64,000 nucleotides of DNA from Crotophaga sulcirostris (taxonomy: Eukaryota > Chordata > Aves > Cuculiformes > Crotophagidae). Shown one piece after another: positions 1-12,500 of this stretch; positions within the stretch are counted from its first letter, which is position 1; every line of letters begins with the position of its first letter. The stretch spans positions 632,756 through 696,755 of the forward strand of contig VYZB01000376.1 in NCBI GenBank assembly GCA_013397455.1. The letters run 5' to 3'. Below the pieces are notes generated by a model. That model was not told the origin of the DNA. It was given only the letters and a program-made list of their open reading frames with translations, and did not search any database. A program made the translations under genes and the position numbers.

Positions 1-3000
1 CTGCCTGTACTTTTACTACTTGATTTTCAGCAGAGCTGTGTGGACCCTGGTGTCTCTTCTAAAGAACAGCAGCTCTAACAGTGCACCACATTCTTCATGA
101 TGACATAGATAGTGAATGTCTATTGCCAAGGCCGTGTCCTGAAGGAAGACATGAAACACTGATTTTTTTTTTTTCTGTCCCTTTGGTGTCAATGAGCAGA
201 TTGTGTTGCTCCATGATGTTAATCTAATTTGAGAAAACAGATTGTTCAAAACATTTTGTCATTGCATACAGTGCTGTAAGCATAAATGTGCTATATTCTC
301 AGAATGCATTTTGCAAGAACCTTGGTTTTGTGTTTAAAATTGTGCATGATTTGCTATAAAGTGCATAGACAGTTGTTTTGCACAGTACCAGAGGGACTGG
401 GGAGAAAAAAAAAGTATTGTCCAAATCCTAAATCTTGACACTAACTTTCACTAAGAACTCAATAAAAATCTAAAAAATAGTGGATTTTTTTCTATAGTTT
501 TACTTCCAAAAAATATTTTACAAAATATTTGCTTTTGATTTTTGGTTTGAGTTTTAACTTTGAGAGACATAAAAAAACCATCCAGCTTCTAATCTATTTT
601 TGTTTTGCTTCACAAATTGTTAATACAAGTTTAATTTCTTATTAAGTATTTTATTGTTCATAGTGTCTGTTCACTAGATCTGAATGTTTCCAAAGTTTTT
701 AAATTTTTGTGTATCCCAACCACTCATTAAATGTAACACACACATTCCTACTTAGCACTGGAATAAAAAGTCCTCAAATAGCAAAAGAAGCTCTGGTATT
801 TCTGGCCACAAGTTCAGCTATGAAGTCTATGAAATCTTGCAGGGAAACCTATTCCAGCTAAATTTCCAGTCTAGTTTTGCAGACTCAACAGATGTGGATA
901 GTTCAAATAAGCATCTGGACTTTTGATGTTTGCATAAAACCAAATGCTGGCTTTCTGAGGTTCCCCAGATCTAGAGACCTCCCTGCACCGATTGACAAAT
1001 TCTGACCCAAACCTGAAACCAACATTTGTAACTGATCAGTATCAGTGGGATGAACCAAAACTGTGGACAGAAACCATCTCTGTCCTAAAATCTTTTCAAG
1101 GTGTTCAAGTCTGGAGGAAAACCTGGCACTTTTGCTCCATCTCTGATTGATAACAGGGGCCACTGCTTCAGCTGGGGCTGATGACCATTACACCATTGAC
1201 TTCCTAGAATTTCTAGATTGCTTTGAAGTGAATTTATTGCTTAGTGAATAAAGGTATCCCCACAAACAAATTTTGCGAAGAAAGAAAGAAAAAATAACTC
1301 CCTGGTTGTATCACCAGTCTCTGGATTCAATTAATTTGTAAGAGCTGAGAAAAGCCCTTTTCTTTTTTAAACCAGACGTTTATTTTTAACAAGGGATGAA
1401 ATCATTGGAGAACAAAAACTGAGACATATGTTATTTTATATCTGTTTATTGTAAGTGCTTAAATGTGAATTTGGTTTCACACAGTTTTGACATTGTTGAT
1501 TCATTAATAATGATTACGTAATTGCAACCACAAAACAAGCTGTAAGGCTGTAACATTTTCATTAGTTATTAGCAAAGAGCACGAAACAAAAGACATGATC
1601 AGTAAGGAGGTAGCAAAGATTTTCATGTTGAAGGTGGATCATATATAGAATTTCATAGCAGTTGCATTCTGGATCAAGCCAGAGAAAATAATTACAGATA
1701 TTTCTGTTAGAGAATGTGGTTAATTAAAAATTTAAAGAAAAAGCAAACACTTTTGAAGATTTAATTTAATCAAAACATTTTTGAAGGCTTGATTCTGTGA
1801 CATTTTCAGTTAAAAAAAGGCGAAAGGAACTTTTTTCACTCATTGCTCTTGTTTTAGAAAGTTAATATAAGTCACTGATCAAGTAAAAAAATTTTTCTAA
1901 CTTTTTTTCATTTGAATTCATTTTTTTTACTACATCCGTGCTTACAAATAGTAAGTCTAATTTCCTATATCTAATTGAGCTGAAATCTAAAGCAAAGCAC
2001 TTAGATTGTTTAAGTTATTGTGGAATTTTACATGTTTGGAGTACAAAACTTTTATGCATATTTTTTGTTTAGAAAATGCTACATAAAAATAAATTTTACT
2101 TTTCTGAAAGCTAGAATTTTGAATTATAATTTTTAAAAAACTTTCAATTTTTTAATAAGTGGAAATTTGAGTTTGTTACTAGTGACCATGTCATAACCTC
2201 ACCTACACAGACTATTTGGAATAAATCATTTTCTTTTGTAAATTTCTTAAGCAGGAAGAGTTAGCTATCTGGTAAAGACAAAGTGTGGTGGCATCAAGCA
2301 ACGTGATTCTAAATGAGGAAAGCTGGTGTCGGCAAGTGATATGTCATATCCATGCAGGTACCAGAGACCCCATGTCCCAGAGTCATAGAGCACAATATAT
2401 GATATATTAACTCTATTTTTACATATATCATGAATGTGTTATGATTTTTGCTTGGTATTTACACAAACACATACATTTTCCTCACTGAAGGAGCCATGCC
2501 AATGTGGTCAGCTGCAGTGGTACTTTGAATCATAGTAGCAGCTGCAGGTTTTTTTCCCCGAGTGCTTTGAAGGTTTCAGAATACGAAGGCCTCTGCTCTA
2601 ATGGCAGCCCTTAAGGTGTCACCCCAAACTGACAGTACACTGGCCACATAACCTTTCCTAAGCAGCCCACAAGAAACAGAAGTGCTCAGTGATCAGCATA
2701 TCTGTAATTGCAGACACAAAATTTAAACCAAACGAAAGCCAAGGTGTTATATCATCAAATCTTCACAGGCTCCGATGGAAGGACTAGGGAGGATTGGCAG
2801 GCTTTTGGAAGCAGAGCTCTAATAGAAAGAAACAGGGAGTCTTAAAATTGAGGATGGAGAGCAATTGACTCTGCTAATGGAAACACATGCAGTATTAAAT
2901 GAAAGTGTTCTGCACCTTCTTCATAAGGTGGCACTTGGGAGCCCAGTCTCTGCATCCTGTAGGGTATGTTTCTAGCACAGTGTGAGGGGAAAATCAGCTG

Positions 3001-4038
3001 TGTGATTCCAGCTCTGGTTAATGGGAGCTGTGCTCCTAATCCATGGTGCACAGAGTAAAATATTTACCTATGCCTTCCTAGTGAGGCTACTTGTGTAATT
3101 TCAAGGGAGGAAGTAGCCAAGGGGAAGCTGCTTTATACCAATTAAATGGAGAAGAATTGAATGGAGGGCAATTCAATGTATTCACCTTTACAGGGAGGTC
3201 TGTGCTTAAACATCTCAATGGGACATTTTTTAATGAAGAACTAAACTGCATGCAATGCGTATGTCAGAAAGGGATAGCTGGGGCCTACAACACTGAATTT
3301 CTCCCTGAGGAAGGAGACTAGTGTGCAGTGTAACCTCCTGCTGGGTGATATATTTACTTTATCAAAATGCTCACAGAGAACTGTGTAAGCAAGTATATTC
3401 ATAAATCACTTCACCTCTGGACTATTGATGGGAATATGTTATAAGGTTAGAAGGTTTAGAAAACACCTCCAAGTATGTTGAGGTTTTTGTCAAAGTTTAT
3501 CAGAATCTGTCTGACTCTGTGGAGTCTTCTTACTCTTCCTCTTTGTCGTATTTTTAAATTTTTCTCCACTCTCCTCCCATTCCTCTCATTCTCCATTTGC
3601 TCTTCTCCAGATTTTTTTTTCAGTTTACTACAGTGCCACAGCTCCTGTTTCTACACACAAGCAACACTTGCACAGATCTTCAATCTCAGGCCATACTGAA
3701 GGGGTCAAATCTGAAGGTTGTGTGAGATATCAATAGCTGTGTAATACATCGATATCTTAAGCCACTTTGACCCATTCTGGTAAGGTACAGTTCAGTCTAA
3801 GGTGGAATAGTTAACACTCTGAGGACCTAAAAGAAAGCCTAGTGTAGGTATCAGGCACCTTTGTGCATGTTGAATCTACAGGAACTTTCCCTTATGTTGG
3901 AAGAGGTAGGCATGGATACCATCTGACTTATCACTTCTGATGATGTTCTATAGATCAGAAGCCTCACAAGTAAATGTTGAAAAAATCATCCCACCTACTA
4001 TCAGACCTGCCAAATTTTGCAATGGATGGTGTGGGTTT
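1..4038. other. Non-coding stretch, AT-rich, no gene seen
   Basis: No open frame here reads as a known protein, and no RNA gene is recognisable. The sequence is AT-rich, with short homopolymers (a T run near 162-174) and several AATAAA-like strings that are expected by chance at this composition. A pyrimidine-rich block at about 3525-3625 ends in CTCCAG and resembles a splice-acceptor tract, but no convincing exon follows. A 76-codon frame at 3091-3321 is not recognisable. An 8-bp stem with a 12-nt loop lies at 3934-3961. Confidence 0.7.
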
Positions 4039-4079
4039 AAAAAACAAACAAACAAACAAGCAAACAAACAAAACACAAA
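4039..4079 (+). repeat. (CAAA)n simple repeat
   Basis: Direct reading shows about eight to nine units of CAAA with one G interruption, then an A-rich tail running to about 4105. It is an ordinary tetranucleotide microsatellite. The 166-codon open frame at 3974-4474 crosses it and owes part of its length to this repeat. Confidence 0.9.
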
Positions 4080-4317
4080 AAATTCAAAAGAAAAATAAAA
4101 AACACAACCATAGGATAAGGAATTTTTATAAACTTATTACATTTATCTCAGGTCTCAAAACAGTTCAGACTTGTGCCTGTTGTTTTGTTCACGCTTGTTC
4201 AATAATTCTGGTTCACTATGCACACTCCGCTGTAAGAAACACAATTTGCATGCAACTCTTTCTTATGCTGGACGTCAGTGAAAGTCCAGATCAGGCCACA
4301 GCTGGACAGCTTATAAG

Positions 4318-4388
4318 CCCATACTTGGGTATCAGTGGAGTTACACTGCATTGGCAAGGGTGTAAATTAGATCAGAATCTGGCCTGTG
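4318..4388 (+). repeat. Ancient amniote interspersed repeat relic (MITE-like)
   Basis: The segment contains CAGTGGAGTTACACTG followed by a GTGTAAATTAGATCAGAATCTGGCC-like tail. I recognise this as resembling a repeat common in turtle, crocodile and bird genomes, in which a CAGTGGAGTTAC block is followed by a TTTACACC/GTGTAA block and an AGATCAGAATCAGGCCC-like end. That match is from memory of the motif, not from a search. The family name is uncertain; a foldback DNA transposon is one possibility. Confidence 0.5.
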
Positions 4389-7300
4389 CTGTACCACTGC
4401 ATCGTACTTTACAGCTGATCTATGATTCACAGGCGAGAATGTGCATGTATCTGCCAAGTCTATCAGCTTGTTGAACCTAGGGTTACATATGTCTGCAGAT
4501 TCTCTACATGAGCAGTAACAGACACAATCATCTGGTGTAGGAAAACCTCAAGAAGTAATCATTTACACTGAGCTCTGGTACACAGTTCCTGCCTACTGCG
4601 ATGTGTGCAGCTATGAAGGTATTGACTCCTTTTGTCTCCAATGTTGTTCTAGTTTTCCCAGGAAGCATCAATCAGCCAGACCAAGAATGAACTGCCAGAT
4701 GCTTCCATCCAGCTCTGCCAGGTGAACCCAGTTTAGGCAGAGGTGTTGAGGGATGACTGCTCAGGCAGCTCCTATCTGCCATACAGCCATGTCAGAGAAG
4801 GTTGCCACTGTTCCCAAAGTATAAGAGAGGCTATAGGTGCTGGGTGGGTGGAGAGCAGCCAACTGTGAAGAGTATAAGGGGAAAGAAAAGGCTGCAATTC
4901 CTGTTCCTGCCTTTACACTTGCCAAAATTACCCTTCCTCTGTGACCTACCCCTGTGTTAAGATTGTAGTGTGTTGCCTAGGGTACTCCCACAGTCTGTTT
5001 TCTCATGCTCATTTTCTTTCTCTCTCTCCTTTTTTTTTTAACTCATTCATTCATTTTCTGCATCTCAAAACAAGTCACTCAGACATACCAAGTATTATCA
5101 AGCATCCTATCTCACAAGAAAAGATGAGTCCTGCTATAGTGTAAGTCTGGCTTTGGAGCAGTATCTGCTACATCCTCCAAAAGCTGGGATATGTGTGAAA
5201 GCTGGATGAACATGAAATTTTGCACACTGCTGTAAAGAAAAGAAGTTGAGGAATCTGAAAAAGGAATGCCTAACTTTCCTTCCCAAGCCCTTTCCAGAGT
5301 TGTAGTCACCTCCCTCATGAAACGTGAGGCAGCCCTAAAGAGAATGAAATTATAAGTCTGGGAAGGTTGTAACACGTGGACAGCCCAGCATGTTTCTGAT
5401 CAATTGTTGAATTTAGGACCTTTGACTATTGATGCAACCCAGTCTGGCTTTCATGCATATAGAGACAGTGAAGTGGGCAAAAAAAGATAGGCTTCTTTTG
5501 GTATTTTAGGTGGAGATTGGCTTATCTTCCTTAGATTTTTTTTGAAGAACAGCACTCTATTACACAAAAAGAAGGCAAAATTATGAGTGATCCCAGGACA
5601 TCATGAGGACTAATAAAGTTCTTGGGAGATATCTCAGTCCTGGGACATGTTGAAAGGTGAGCAGAGCTACCTTGAAGAAATCCAACTAGGAAAGAGCTTT
5701 CTCCCAGTGAAAAGTCAAAGCACTTTTCCATAAACTATTACCATGAACTATTGTTACCATAAACTATTTCAGTAGCCAGTACTCTACACTCCTATTCTAG
5801 CCTTATGAGTTCATTCTTGCAAGTGCCCAGCTTTAGCCAGCTGCCCTTTAACCCTGGATCTCTTTTAAGAAGCTTGGGCAGCTAGAAATAATTTGTTCCC
5901 GCTTCCCATCCTCTCCCATTCAGCTAGGATATATAAAGATATAACTTGTGGCCCTCTGTTTCCATCAGTGGCAGACTGCAAGGCCAGGGAAGACAAGGAG
6001 AAATAATTCTACATCTTTGCTGCAGAACTAATAATCAATAGTCTGAGGCAGCAATGGGTGTTTCAGGATTGGATTCTCACTAGGTTTGGGCAAGAAGGGA
6101 CAATGAGGAAGTGTACAGAAAAGTCAGACAAGGTAGCATGTGGCTGTGCTCACCTTTGGGTTCTTCAAGAGAGCTGGGTTTTGCTGGGGATGTAGGCAAG
6201 ACCCATATTTCTAACCCCTCTCCATTGCAGGGCTCTAGCAGTCATTCTGATCAAAAGGAACAGCAGTGTAGGCACCCACTATCCTTCTCGGAGGAACACA
6301 CAGACAGCCCATGGTGGTGACACCAGCATCCTCCTACTGAGCCACACTCCTATGCAAATGACACTGTTCCCCTAGTTCAGGAATCCTGACAAGGCCACAC
6401 ACAGCAAACCTAAGAAAGGGGTGGTTGCAGGGAGTTCATAACATCTGTATCTCTTGATGATGCCTGCAGGCTCCTCTGGGCCAGATTTCCCTGCTCTGTT
6501 GCAGCAAAACCACCTCGACTTTCCATTTGAAAAAAAAAAAACAAAACCTTTATGTATTTTTTCACCATTCAGCTATGGTGGAGCAGGAGGCTGGAGGATT
6601 TCCTTCTCTCCTCAGAAGACTGATTGCTCCAACAAATGTTTCTCCGGGCAGAATGGACAGTCTCTCCCTGTACAACCAAACACAAGACGGACATGGGTGC
6701 ATCAAGTAGCCAGTCTTCCTGCCTCACCTCTCTAACATCTTTGTCTTTTGCCTTGCTCTGTGTTCTTGTATACCAATGTAAATTCTTTATGCAACAGTCC
6801 TACTAGATTTGCATCCTTAATCTACTGTCTCTGCCTGCAGAAACTAACAGCTTACTCAAAGAGCAAGACATGTACCGGGCACGGGCTTCCTGAGGGCCGT
6901 GTAGAAAAGTAGGGAGGAGAGGCAGGGAGAAATGATAGGCTCTCCCCAACAGTGCAGAGTCCCAGGAGGAGGCACATGCTATAAAGTGCAAAAAAAATGT
7001 ATTACTGTCATGTGAAGAAACTTCTTCAATTGCACTCCACAGAGAAAGGCTGCGAGCTAGGAGAAAGCCCTGAAAGCCCTCCCACACTTAAGAGCTCTCC
7101 AGAGACTGCCTGCCCTACTGGGAGACCAAAAAAGCAAGAGACAACTTTTAAAAGCAGCCTATCCCGTCTCACTGGGAGCTACCTCAAGTAAGTCAAAGTG
7201 CAGCTGAAGTGCACAAGGAAAGGCCCTACCCCCATTAATAGAGCCATCTTCAGTTCAGCACAACCCGACAGTGAGAAGAGAGACTGCTTCCCGCCCTGCT

Positions 7301-8470
7301 GCCTCCTGTTTATGTGGAGCTGCTGGGGCTGGGAGAGGCAGAAGGGCATACCACCACAGTCTGAGTGGGCCAGCTGGAAACCCTCTGAGTCCACCCAGAT
7401 GCAGCACATCCAGGGGCCCTCCTGGGGCTATTCCCAGGGGTGGATTACTCTAGAAAGACAGGGAACATAAATACTGACGGCATTGAGAAGCAAAGAGAAT
7501 TTCCCCACGGTGGCATGTTTCTGTGTCTGCAGAAGCAGAGTAAGCAAAACTGAGGGCTGTGAACCCTGCCTGCCATTCAGGTTTGGGCCACCAGTCTGGT
7601 TTAGAGAGTATGACCTGGAAGAGGAGATGCATAGCACATCCTGTTTTATGTAAAAAAAATAAAATAGTAATTGAAAAACCTCCCTGGAAGCCACAACACT
7701 GACAGAAAACCTCTTGCTTCTTTCCCATGAAAGGCCCACTATTTATTTTGCACTTCTTGCCTTCCACCGGTAGGTCAACAGTCGGAGCATGCTGGGGTTC
7801 TACTGCCACCAATGCTGGGGTATTCAGGCTGAGGTCAGACCCCACGCATAGTTTGCACACCCACACGTCATGGAGGAAGCTGCCTGGGTGCTGCTGTTTG
7901 CTGATGCCCCCCAGGTGTCATTTTGTAAAGGCATCTGGAGGCTGTACAGAGGTGGCTGGCAGTGGCAGATGGTCACACGAGGAAGCAGGTGGTAGTGACT
8001 CTGCTCTCTGGTCCACCTGGCTATGGACTCAGGTTGGAGACACCTGTGCACCCTCCTGAACAACACTCCTGTTGAAGGCCCTTAAACTGGGAGTCAGTAC
8101 TGCTTCTTGTCATACTCTTCTGGTGGCACTTCCTCCTCTATATTCCCTTTCACTTCCGTGGGTGAAATGCCTCAGGGTCCCCTCACTGGCAGCCAGAAAG
8201 CCCTGGAGACACCCAGTAAGTTGTCGTTACCCTCTTGCTTGCGCATGTGCACCCAGCAGGAGTTGGCCAAACCTGCCCAAGGAAAGTCTCCTTGGGGTTC
8301 ATGAAGAGGACACAGAAGGGGCTACAGGCTTCATGAGGTGGATGCTGTGCACACTCTGTAAGACAGAGTGCTAGGCTTTTCTAGACGTAGCTGCAGGGCA
8401 GATGGATGTGTTTGTCTAGCCTGAGCCCCACACGTGGCTAGCAAATACTATTCCCAGGCAACCCTGAATC
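4389..8470. other. Non-coding stretch, with a GC-richer part at about 7050-8420
   Basis: No recognisable gene. From about 7050 to 8420 the base composition is visibly richer in G and C than its surroundings, and open frames of 60-138 codons overlap in several phases on both strands. That is what raised GC does by chance, because stop codons are AT-rich. CpG is not abundant, so it is not an obvious CpG island. None of the translations (for example 7450-7866 minus, 7727-8059 plus) shows a domain I know. Three near-copies of a 13-16-nt CCATAAACTATT unit lie at about 5728-5769. Confidence 0.6.
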
Positions 8471-8515
8471 CCTTCCTTCTCTTATCTGTAAAATCATGGT
8501 GACATAGAGGAGACG
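8471..8515 (+). repeat. Possible MIR SINE fragment
   Basis: TTCTCTTATCTGTAAAATCA matches the most conserved MIR stretch (a CTCATCTGTAAAATGG-like block), but the match does not extend far on either side. MIR is an old tRNA-derived SINE spread across amniotes. With only about 25 well-matching bases, chance or another repeat cannot be excluded. Confidence 0.3.
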
Positions 8516-9250
8516 GACAGCAATTAATTGCTCTTTTTCACTATAAGATCTAGGGAGTGGCAAATACAGTTAGTGGGAGGTATGTTCAAAACAAAGACTT
8601 CTTACGGAGCAGGATGAAGTCAGAGCAATTCTGTGGTCTTATGAGCTTTTGGGGTGAAGGATAGCTGCTCCCACAAACTTGAGGGATTTTTTCTAAAGAA
8701 AAGCAGAAAACCAGACTAACTCTGCTGATCCACTATTGCCACGCGGATCTAACTGGGGAAACTTAGACTTTTTATAATTTACCCGCAGCCCTGTAGTTCA
8801 GAGCTCTCCTTCCTGCAGTGAAAAATCAGAGTAAGGTCTAATAGGCACACAAAAGTCCCCTTGCTTAACCCTTAGTCTTTTAGCAAAAACACAAAGAGCA
8901 GATAAGTAAGTGGCTCTAAACAGTATATGCAGGAAGATGTAAGCAAGTTATTTATCAACTAAAAGCACAGCCACTTCAGACTTCTCAGTCATCCCTGTTA
9001 GCTTGGTCTGATCCTAGCCTTCCACAGAGGAGTCATTTCAAAAGGGTGGCTGAGCAAGATCTTCTCTGCTTTCAGCTAAGTGAAATGCAGGACCCAAGAA
9101 ATTATTCCAGCAGCATATTATTACTGCCGTGTTCTTGATGTCCCACTTCGAATTTTGGCAGGTACAGGAGGTTTCTTTCCCCAGTGTGAATTGGTATCCT
9201 TATATGCTAAATAGTAGGCAATTGATTTGCTGCGTGTTTTGACTTAAAAT
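8516..9250. other. Non-coding stretch, nothing recognised
   Basis: AT-rich sequence leading into the purine microsatellite. No repeat, RNA gene or coding frame could be supported. Confidence 0.6.
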
Positions 9251-9539
9251 AGGAAAGAGAAAACAAGGCAAGGGAGGGAGGGGAGTTGTGAAGGAAGGAA
9301 GGAAGTGGGGAAGAAAGGAAGAAAGGAAGAAAGGAAAAGTGAAAGAGAGAGGAACAGAGAAATAAAAAGAATTGAGAGAGGGAAGGAAAGAAAGAGGGGA
9401 AAGGAGGAAGGGAGGAAGGGAAGAAGGAAGGAAGGAAGGAAGGAAGGAAGGAAGGAAGGAAGGAAGGAAGGAAGGAAGGAAGGAAGGAAGGAAGGAAGGA
9501 AGGAAGGAAGGAAGGGAAAGCAAGAGAAAAGCCAAAGCT
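9251..9539 (+). repeat. Polypurine tract with (GGAA)n microsatellite core
   Basis: Nearly every base on the plus strand is A or G over about 290 bp. The core at about 9424-9515 is an uninterrupted AAGG repeat of about 23 units (92 bp). The left flank, from 9251, is a degenerate mix of GGAA, GAAA and GGGA. Because the period is four, every frame stays open, producing false Lys/Arg/Glu-rich and Ser/Pro/Leu/Phe-rich peptides on the two strands. GGAA is also the core of ETS-family binding sites, and long purine mirror repeats can form triplex DNA; both are general knowledge, not shown here. Confidence 0.97.
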
Positions 9540-12500
9540 CTTTTAGCCTACCTATGAGGTCTAAAAGGTTTCATTAACAGTGATAATTTAGCTAACAAAC
9601 ATCTGATCTGAATCAGCTTATGCAGTTATTTGGTCCTTTCTTCACTTTCAAAAATAAATCTTCCACCCCCAGTTGGATACACTTGCATGGCAAGGGAGAT
9701 TTAATCCACACCAAGATTTTGGTCAGATATTTTTCAAACACTGGCATAAATTTTTAATTTGCACTTTGATATCCAAACAGGCCCAGCTGTAGTACTCCTG
9801 GGGATCCTTCCAGAGGCCTGGACTTTGAACATGCTCCGCAGCAAACAGCAGAGACTACTGAAAATTCTGACGGCTGGTGCTGAACTACGAAGCACTACAA
9901 TAAACTGGAAATCAACACATCCTCTCACTTGGTGAGACTGTTTAGAAAGAGCTTCTCGAAGGGGAACAAATGGAAATAAAGTACATACAGGCAGGAAATG
10001 CTGGTGCATTTGTGTCTCCATCTGGGAGATATTCTGGGAATGTTCTCAGTAACACAGGATTAGCACCTTGAAATGAGAAAAGCAAATAAATACGACTGGA
10101 TACTGTTTCATTATTTGATTCTTTCTGTTTTGATTTCCTCTCCACATTGCATATACTATGTACGCTTTTCTTCTAGATGTGGCCCTAGATAGCCATATGT
10201 TAACTCTTTGTGTGCTGGTCAATAAAACAATCTAAAAAATGGATTTTTCTTTTCTTATAGCAAGCCTAAATCTTCTTAGAAGGTCCGAGATGTCACTTTG
10301 CTGCAAGTTGTGGCCAGCTGCTATTTTGGAAGAGTAGCAAGTGAAGAACTTGAAACATCTTAAAGACATTTTCCTACTGCTTTAGGCCCAATACCGATTA
10401 GAAGTGTCAGGCTTTGATATGCTAATATCTGATCTTAGCAGCACAAATTAATGCTACAGTCATAACTCCTCGTATAGTCATTATGGTAAGTAAGTTCAGC
10501 ACAACATAGCTGATCTCAAAGTTTCACTGGAAAACTACACTTCAGATAAACCAGGCGACCAATGTCATTACACCTTAGTTAATTAAGAACATTTGAATCA
10601 CCTGGGCTTGAAACAGGAAAATTCAACCGTGCTGTGACAGCCCAAAATTGAGCTGATGTGAGTAATTATTTGCTCCTCATTCTCTGCCACCAGAGACCAT
10701 ATAGTGTCTACCACCTTTAGTAGATGACAGACTCAGCTTCATTTCTCAAGATGTTAATGGACTGGAATCTTTCAGATTGGTTATCATGTTTCATAGAGGA
10801 TTCCTCAACCTTTTCCCTCCAAAATAAAAAATGTATTTTCCTAATGGTGAACTTACAATGCACCATGGAAACATCACATGTCACTATGAATACAGAAGGA
10901 GATACTGTAAGGCAGAACGGAAATACTTTAGAAAAGTTATCTCAGAGGAATGTCCACCATCTTTTTTTTCTGTTGTGCCTGACTTTAACCAACCATTAGA
11001 TGCGTGATTTTTCACGAACATCAAATTCACTAACAAAAAGAAAACGTAATAAGAGATGTCAACTAAAAGACGGGCAGTCAGATGGGGAAGAGTACTTGTT
11101 TTTTAAAGACTCTGGGGATAATGAAAAGTACTGGGCTGGAATCCCTGAAGAATGAAATTTGCATTGCCATTGATTAATATGTGATATACTGACAGCTTCC
11201 CCAGCAAAATGAGAACATAGACCATTCAGAGAAGAGGCACAATCTGCTGCATAGACCTTCTTGCTAAAACTGTTGCGGTCCGCTTTTGTGATGTGAACTC
11301 ACATCTCCAGGAGCTTTACTGTGTCCACCATTTCACTTCGAGTATTCTGAAATTAACAGATATTTCAATAATTATTAGCTTGAACTGAAATCTGAAATAG
11401 TAAAAGGTTTCCCTGCTTGTGATCAAGCTCGCAGATGATGTAGACCACTGATTGCCTGATTTTGTGGTACTTGAGTTGGAAAGCTGGACAACCTCAAAAC
11501 AACCTAAATCACTTGAGTTTAATGTCTGCTCATTAAGCTCAACAACGATATTTCCCTGAAGATCTTGATTTTCTCATGAATCTACAGGGAAGTGAAAAAA
11601 ATGTCAGGTCTGCACAATAGAGGAAAATCCATTGAAACACACCAAAGTTCTTCAAAATCTTCTTTTGTGGAGGCAACCAAGAAACTACTGTAAATGGAAA
11701 TTAGGCTCTCCAAAGTAACTGACTTTATGCAAAGCAGGCAAGTGCAGTCAAAACACTTACAGCAATCAATTTAAGTTGTTGGGTAAAGTTTTTTCCGTGT
11801 CCCATACATTATTGAACAGTTAATTTCGTCTTTGTGCCTGCAAGACATCCAAGCTTCAGGATGACAGCTTTATCCATTAAAAGGAGTGTGGTGACAGTAG
11901 TAGAGAGAGTGCTGAGAACGCAGGGAGAGAAGGTACATTCTCAGCTGCATTACCACTGAGAAATACTAGGACACATCAACATCTTAATCAATATGTGAGA
12001 GACAATTACTGGGGAAGCACAAGGCTGAAGCAGAATCTGATTATGAGGTTCATATTTAGTACATCAAATGGGTGAAATTAATACAGAGCTAAAAAACATA
12101 TAGAAAATACATAATCATCCACTCTTACCTAACCTTTCTCCCCTCCTTAGTCCTTCCTGGGCCAGATTCACACGTCTTTTATCTTTCTTTTATATTGCAA
12201 GGGCAGGCAGGAAAAAGGAGAGGAACATATCGCAAAGGGCCAAATTCTGTCTGCAGAGCCCGGGAGATAATACTTGTGTGGTTCCACATGTACATTTCTG
12301 GAGGTAAACATCCTTTGGGGAGAAAAAGGTACAATCCTTCAGAAACCTATGCATTTGTTTTCCTCCCCTTTGGAGGATTCAGCAGATCCAGGTACATACT
12401 GAGTACAGGGAAAGCAAGCAGTAGATAGAGCTGGTTTTTTATGAAAGGGAACTAAGATGCTATCTGGGTCACTCACTGTCTAGATTTATCTTCTGAGTAG

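Noticed and set aside
3974..4474. A 166-codon plus-strand open frame
   Set aside because: It starts across a (CAAA)n repeat and ends in an ancient repeat relic. The translation is compositionally odd and unknown.
9200..9577. Open frames on both strands rich in Lys/Arg/Glu or Ser/Leu/Pro/Phe
   Set aside because: Produced by the four-base purine repeat, which never creates a stop codon. The same applies at 23232-23539.
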